This document shows positions 61,038-64,000 of a DNA stretch of 64,000 nt, one piece after another; positions within the stretch are counted from its first letter, which is position 1; each line of letters begins with the position of its first letter. Location of the stretch: NCBI RefSeq assembly GCF_000717655.1, contig NZ_JNZY01000016.1, positions 68,622 to 132,621 of the forward strand, written 5' to 3'. The translations under genes were made by a program, and so were the position numbers. This DNA is from Streptomyces katrae. GTDB taxonomy: Bacteria > Actinomycetota > Actinomycetes > Streptomycetales > Streptomycetaceae. The notes beneath the pieces are model-generated. The model was not told where the DNA came from. It did not search any database and saw nothing but the letters and a program-made list of their open reading frames with translations.

Positions 61038-61337
61038 ATGGCGCGCGTACCGAGTTCCGCAGTGGCGGCCGCCGGACTGGTCGGCGGGTACGCCGTCGCC
61101 CGGTGGACGAAGAAGCGTCCGCTGGGCGGTGTCGTGCTCGGCGCGGCCGGGCTGGCCGCCGGGCGGGAATGGCACCGGCGCGGCGGCACCCCCGCGGCGG
61201 CCGGGCTCGGCGCGCTGTACCTCGCCGGCTTCGCGGGCGCGCACCCGCTGGCCAAGAAGGTCGGGGCCTGGCCGGCCGTCCTCGGGGCCGCGGCCGTCGT
61301 GGCGACCGCGTCCTGGGTCGTCGCCGACCGAGGCTGA
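61038..61337 (+). CDS. Small hydrophobic conserved protein
   Basis: 99 residues, Gly/Ala-rich, with three hydrophobic segments (AVAAAGLVGGYAVARW, LGGVVLGAAGLAAGREW, AVLGAAAVVATASWVVAD). GAGGA seven bases before ATG 61038 supports the start. It looks like a small membrane protein of unknown function. Confidence 0.65.
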   Translation: MARVPSSAVAAAGLVGGYAVARWTKKRPLGGVVLGAAGLAAGREWHRRGGTPAAAGLGALYLAGFAGAHPLAKKVGAWPAVLGAAAVVATASWVVADRG

Positions 61338-61492
61338 CCCGACCACCGGGCAGGGGCCACGGGGCACGGGGCAGGAGCCACAGGGCAGGGGCCACAGGGC
61401 ACGGCCCCGCCGAGCAGGCTGGGCCAGGCCGGCCGCCAGACCCTCCGCCGGGGCCGGCCACCCGGCTCCCGGCCCCCGGCGGAGGGCTTGGC

Positions 61493-62818
61493 CTACGCGC
61501 CGAACGCCTGCGACACCGCGTAGATCAGCAGCCCTGCCAGGGCGCCGACCACCGTGCCGTTGATGCGGATGAACTGCAGGTCGCGGCCGATGTGGGCCTC
61601 GATCTTCCGCGACGTGTGCTCGGCGTCCCACCCCGCCACCGTGTCCGTGATCAGCGAGGTGATCTCGGTCCGGTAGGTGGTCACCACGTACACCACCGCG
61701 CCCTCGATCCAGCCCTCCACCTTTTCCTGGAGCCGGCCGTCCGTCGCCAGCCGGGACCCCAGCGACATCAGCGAGGACCGGACCCGCAGCCGCAGCTCGC
61801 TGTGCTCGTCCTCCGCCGCCGAGATGATCATCGACCGGATCGCGGTCCAGGCGGAGGCGATCGCGTCCTGGACCTCCTCCCGCTGCAGGATCTCGGACTT
61901 CAGGCGCTCCACCCGGGCCTGGGTGTCCGTGTCCGACTGGAGATCGGCCGCGAAGTCCGCCAGGAACCGGTCCACCGCCCCGCGCGCCGGGTGCTCCGGC
62001 ATGTCCCGCATCTCCGTCAGGAAGCGGAGCAGTTCCTTGTACACGCGCTCGCCGACCTTGCGGTCCACGAACCGCGGGGTCCAGCCGGGCGCGCCGCCCT
62101 GGACGGCGCCCATCACCGATTCCCCGTGCGTCACCAGCCAGTCGTGGGCCTTGATGCAGACGAGGTCGACGACGCGGCGGTGCCCGCCGTCCGCGACGAC
62201 CTTCTCCAGGGTCTTGCCGATCCCCGGCGCGATCTCGGCGGTCTCGGCCCGCCGGGTGATGGCCTCGCCCACGACGGCCTGCACGTCGGAGTCCCGCAGG
62301 ACGGTCAGGGCTCCGCGCAGCGCGGTGGCCAGCTCGGCCGTGACGCGGTCGGCGTGCGCGGGCTCGGCCAGCCAGGCGCCGAGGCGGCTGCCGATGCGGA
62401 GGGCGTGCAGGCGTGCGCGGACCACGTCCGGGGAGAGGAAGTTCTCTCCGACGAACTCGCCGAGGGAGATGCCGAGCTGGTCCTTCTTGGTCGGGATGAT
62501 CGCGGTGTGCGGGATGGGCAGGCCGAGCGGGCGCCGGAACAGCGCGGTGACGGCGAACCAGTCCGCGAGCGCGCCGACCATGCCGGCTTCGGCGGCGGCC
62601 CGGACGTACCCGGCCCAGCCGCCGGCACCGGAGTGCTCGGCCCAGGTGGTCAGTACGTAGACCAGCGCGACCAGGATCAGCAGGCCGGTCGCGGTGGTCT
62701 TCATGCGGCGGACGCCGCGGCGGCGCTCCTCGTCGGCCTCGCTGAACACGAAGCCGCCAATGCCAGTGCCGTTGCCAGGGCCAGGCCCAGTGCCTACGGC
62801 GTTGGTGCGGTTGTCCAC
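61493..62818 (-). CDS. DUF445 membrane protein (YjiN-like)
   Basis: 441 residues. Two membrane segments bound the protein: one near 55-72 (ATGLLILVALVYVLTTW) and one at the C-terminus (VVGALAGLLIYAVSQAFG). Between them is the DUF445 helical domain (ADWFAVTALFRRPLGLPIPH, then TAIIPTKKDQLGISLGEFVG). Function unknown in any organism. GTG 62818 has GGGAGG upstream, better than ATG 62857. Confidence 0.88.
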   Translation of the reverse strand: MDNRTNAVGTGPGPGNGTGIGGFVFSEADEERRRGVRRMKTTATGLLILVALVYVLTTWAEHSGAGGWAGYVRAAAEAGMVGALADWFAVTALFRRPLGLPIPHTAIIPTKKDQLGISLGEFVGENFLSPDVVRARLHALRIGSRLGAWLAEPAHADRVTAELATALRGALTVLRDSDVQAVVGEAITRRAETAEIAPGIGKTLEKVVADGGHRRVVDLVCIKAHDWLVTHGESVMGAVQGGAPGWTPRFVDRKVGERVYKELLRFLTEMRDMPEHPARGAVDRFLADFAADLQSDTDTQARVERLKSEILQREEVQDAIASAWTAIRSMIISAAEDEHSELRLRVRSSLMSLGSRLATDGRLQEKVEGWIEGAVVYVVTTYRTEITSLITDTVAGWDAEHTSRKIEAHIGRDLQFIRINGTVVGALAGLLIYAVSQAFGA

Positions 62819-63172
62819 GTGTTCCTCCCTTCCCCCGGGCGCCGGTTTCGTCTGCATAGCATCCGACTCCCCGGAGCCCCGGGGAGTTCCCGGCACGCCG
62901 ATTCACTGCCCTCGGGGCGCCCGGCGTCCCGTACGGCCCCACCGGACCCGGCGGCCCCGGGCGCTCGCTGCCCGGCCGGGCGCGGGCCGGCGTCCGCGCC
63001 CGGCCGGGCAGCGGGGCCCGGTACCCCCGGCGGCCCGTGCGGGCTGCGAGGCCCCGGCCGGGCCCGGCCCGGGGCTCCGGCCGCCCGTACCGCCCGTACG
63101 ACCCGTGCCGTCCCGGCTGCGCCTCGTTGAGCGCCCAGGCTCCGGTTCGGCCGCGAGGGTGACGGCGCCCCG
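62819..63172. other. GC-rich intergenic region with a strong hairpin
   Basis: 354 bp with no supported gene. A perfect 19-bp inverted repeat (62968-62986 with 62995-63013, arms beginning GCTGCCCGGCC) encloses an eight-base loop. It lies 160 bp past the DUF1707 stop and could be a terminator or just a repeat. Much of the rest is nested CCGG/GGCC motifs. Confidence 0.5.
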
Positions 63173-63862
63173 CTACAGCTCCTTGCGGAGGTCCGGGCCG
63201 CCCGGCAGGGGCTTGGAGCGCTTCGGGGGTTTGGTTTTGATCTCTACGCCGCCCCAGAAGGCGAAGCCCGTCACCACCACCCGCGGGGCGCCCGGGGTGA
63301 CCGGGCCCGGGGTGTCGCGCTGGTCGAAGGCGCCCATGAAGCCGATGCCCCGGACGTCGACCTCCACGCCCGGCGGGACGGTGATCTCGATCCCGCCCAT
63401 GATCGCGACGCAGTTGATGACCACCTCACGCTGCGCGAAGTTCGCCTCGCGCAGGTCGAGCTCGCCGCCGCCCCAGAACGCCACCGCGTCCAGGCGGGCG
63501 GGCACCGTCCAGTTGCCCTTGCGCTGGAACGACGACATGACCGCGATGGCCGGCGACGATCCTGCGGGCAGACCCGGGCCGCCGATCCTGGACGGCCACG
63601 AGCGGTCCCCCGGAGCATGCACCGGGGGCGCCGACGCCGCGACCGCCATCGGGACTCCGCCCGGCGCGGGCAAGTCGCGGGTCAGTGGTTCCAGTTCGGC
63701 GTACGTCTTCGACTTGTACGCCGCCTCCAGCCGCTCCTCGAACTCCTCCATGTCGATCCGGCCCTCGGCGACGGCGTCCCGCAGCCGCTCCACCACCCGG
63801 TCACGGTCGGCGTCCGACGCCCTCAGCTCCGGCAACGGCTTCTCCGGCCGCTCGTCAGTCAT
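63173..63862 (-). CDS. DUF1707 protein with LiaF-like C-terminal domain
   Basis: 229 residues. The DUF1707 domain (13-65) starts ELRASDADRDRVVERLRDAV and continues EGRIDMEEFEERLEAAY; the C-terminal 120 residues have the repetitive beta pattern of LiaF/cell-wall-active antibiotic response proteins (FWGGGELDLREANF, VVINCVAIMGGIEITVPPG). No membrane helix is seen. Actinobacterial relatives are implicated in envelope stress, but the job here is not shown. The ATG at 63862 is near the window end. Confidence 0.88.
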   Translation of the reverse strand: MTDERPEKPLPELRASDADRDRVVERLRDAVAEGRIDMEEFEERLEAAYKSKTYAELEPLTRDLPAPGGVPMAVAASAPPVHAPGDRSWPSRIGGPGLPAGSSPAIAVMSSFQRKGNWTVPARLDAVAFWGGGELDLREANFAQREVVINCVAIMGGIEITVPPGVEVDVRGIGFMGAFDQRDTPGPVTPGAPRVVVTGFAFWGGVEIKTKPPKRSKPLPGGPDLRKEL

Positions 63863-64000
63863 GGGGAACAGCGTATGCAGCCCCGCACGGGAGTTGTAGG
63901 GCCCAGCCCTGGACCCGACCCCCGCTCACCCCTGATTTGTCCCCTATCCCGGGCCCCGCCGAGCCCCCCCCCCCCCCCGGCCCCCCGCCCCCCACCCCCC
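63863..64000. other. Extreme C-rich stretch at window end
   Basis: Upstream of the DUF1707 gene. It includes a run of 15 C at 63964-63978 and further C runs to 64000. It may be genuine or a low-quality assembly end; I annotate nothing else here. Confidence 0.4.

Noticed and set aside
63964..64000. Poly-C run as a biological element
   Set aside because: A run of 15 C followed by more C-rich sequence at the very end of the window is as likely to be an assembly or sequencing artefact; it needs raw-read support.

Overview
The window looks like chromosomal DNA of a Streptomyces-type actinomycete. GC is very high, third codon positions are almost always G or C, GTG starts and 4-bp ATGA/GTGA overlaps are common, and there are DasR-like sites, class E and F sortases with LAxTG-type substrates, a DUF1707 protein and streptomycete small secreted proteins. 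No species can be named from the sequence alone.

Layout. 1-9.8 kb: end of a MarR regulator, an MFS exporter, an F420/NADPH reductase-like protein, an OmpR/histidine-kinase pair, a cold-shock protein, a spermidine-synthase-like protein, an XRE/TPR regulator divergent from an unknown gene, a VOC protein and a histidine phosphatase. 9.9-15.1 kb: a PAP2 membrane protein runs into a tightly coupled three-gene unit made of a RecB/Cas4-like nuclease with four candidate Fe-S cysteines, an unrecognised 525-residue protein and a compact SF1B (Upf1/Dna2-like) helicase, followed by a small gene. Together they resemble a Dna2 enzyme split into separate subunits. 15.1-31 kb: three identical tRNA-Lys(CTT) genes punctuate a stretch with an M6 protease, a GGDEF-EAL protein, a GH18 chitinase and an AA10 lytic polysaccharide monooxygenase (both behind DasR-like operators), a luciferase-like oxidoreductase, an IclR regulator, an acyl-CoA synthetase, and an SPFH protein next to an NlpC/P60-type cell-wall protein.

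31-42 kb: a class F sortase beside a candidate substrate, a NagD-type HAD phosphatase, a secreted phosphodiesterase, and a minus-strand aminophosphonate operon (FAD oxidoreductase, PhnX-like hydrolase, ABC ATPase, two permeases, binding protein) with a GntR/HutC regulator. A shared 16-bp motif lies upstream of the operon and of the secreted phosphodiesterase, which suggests one regulon. 42-50 kb: two LAxTG surface proteins, a ROK repressor divergent from a Gfo/Idh dehydrogenase around a perfect palindrome, a fumarylacetoacetase-family hydrolase, a YidC homologue with its DUF6412 partner, and a class E sortase.

50-60 kb: a defence island of visibly lower GC. A NaeI-family restriction endonuclease and a Vsr mismatch endonuclease (plus strand) converge on a C5 cytosine methyltransferase, an SNF2-like translocase, a ParB-like protein and a zinc-binding HNH-like protein (minus strand). 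An HTH protein and a frameshifted gene close it. 60-64 kb: acetyltransferase, small membrane proteins, DUF445 and DUF1707 proteins, then an extreme poly-C stretch.

The two most interesting loci are the split Dna2-like operon (10.7-14.7 kb) and the NaeI/SNF2/ParB island (51.1-57.8 kb).
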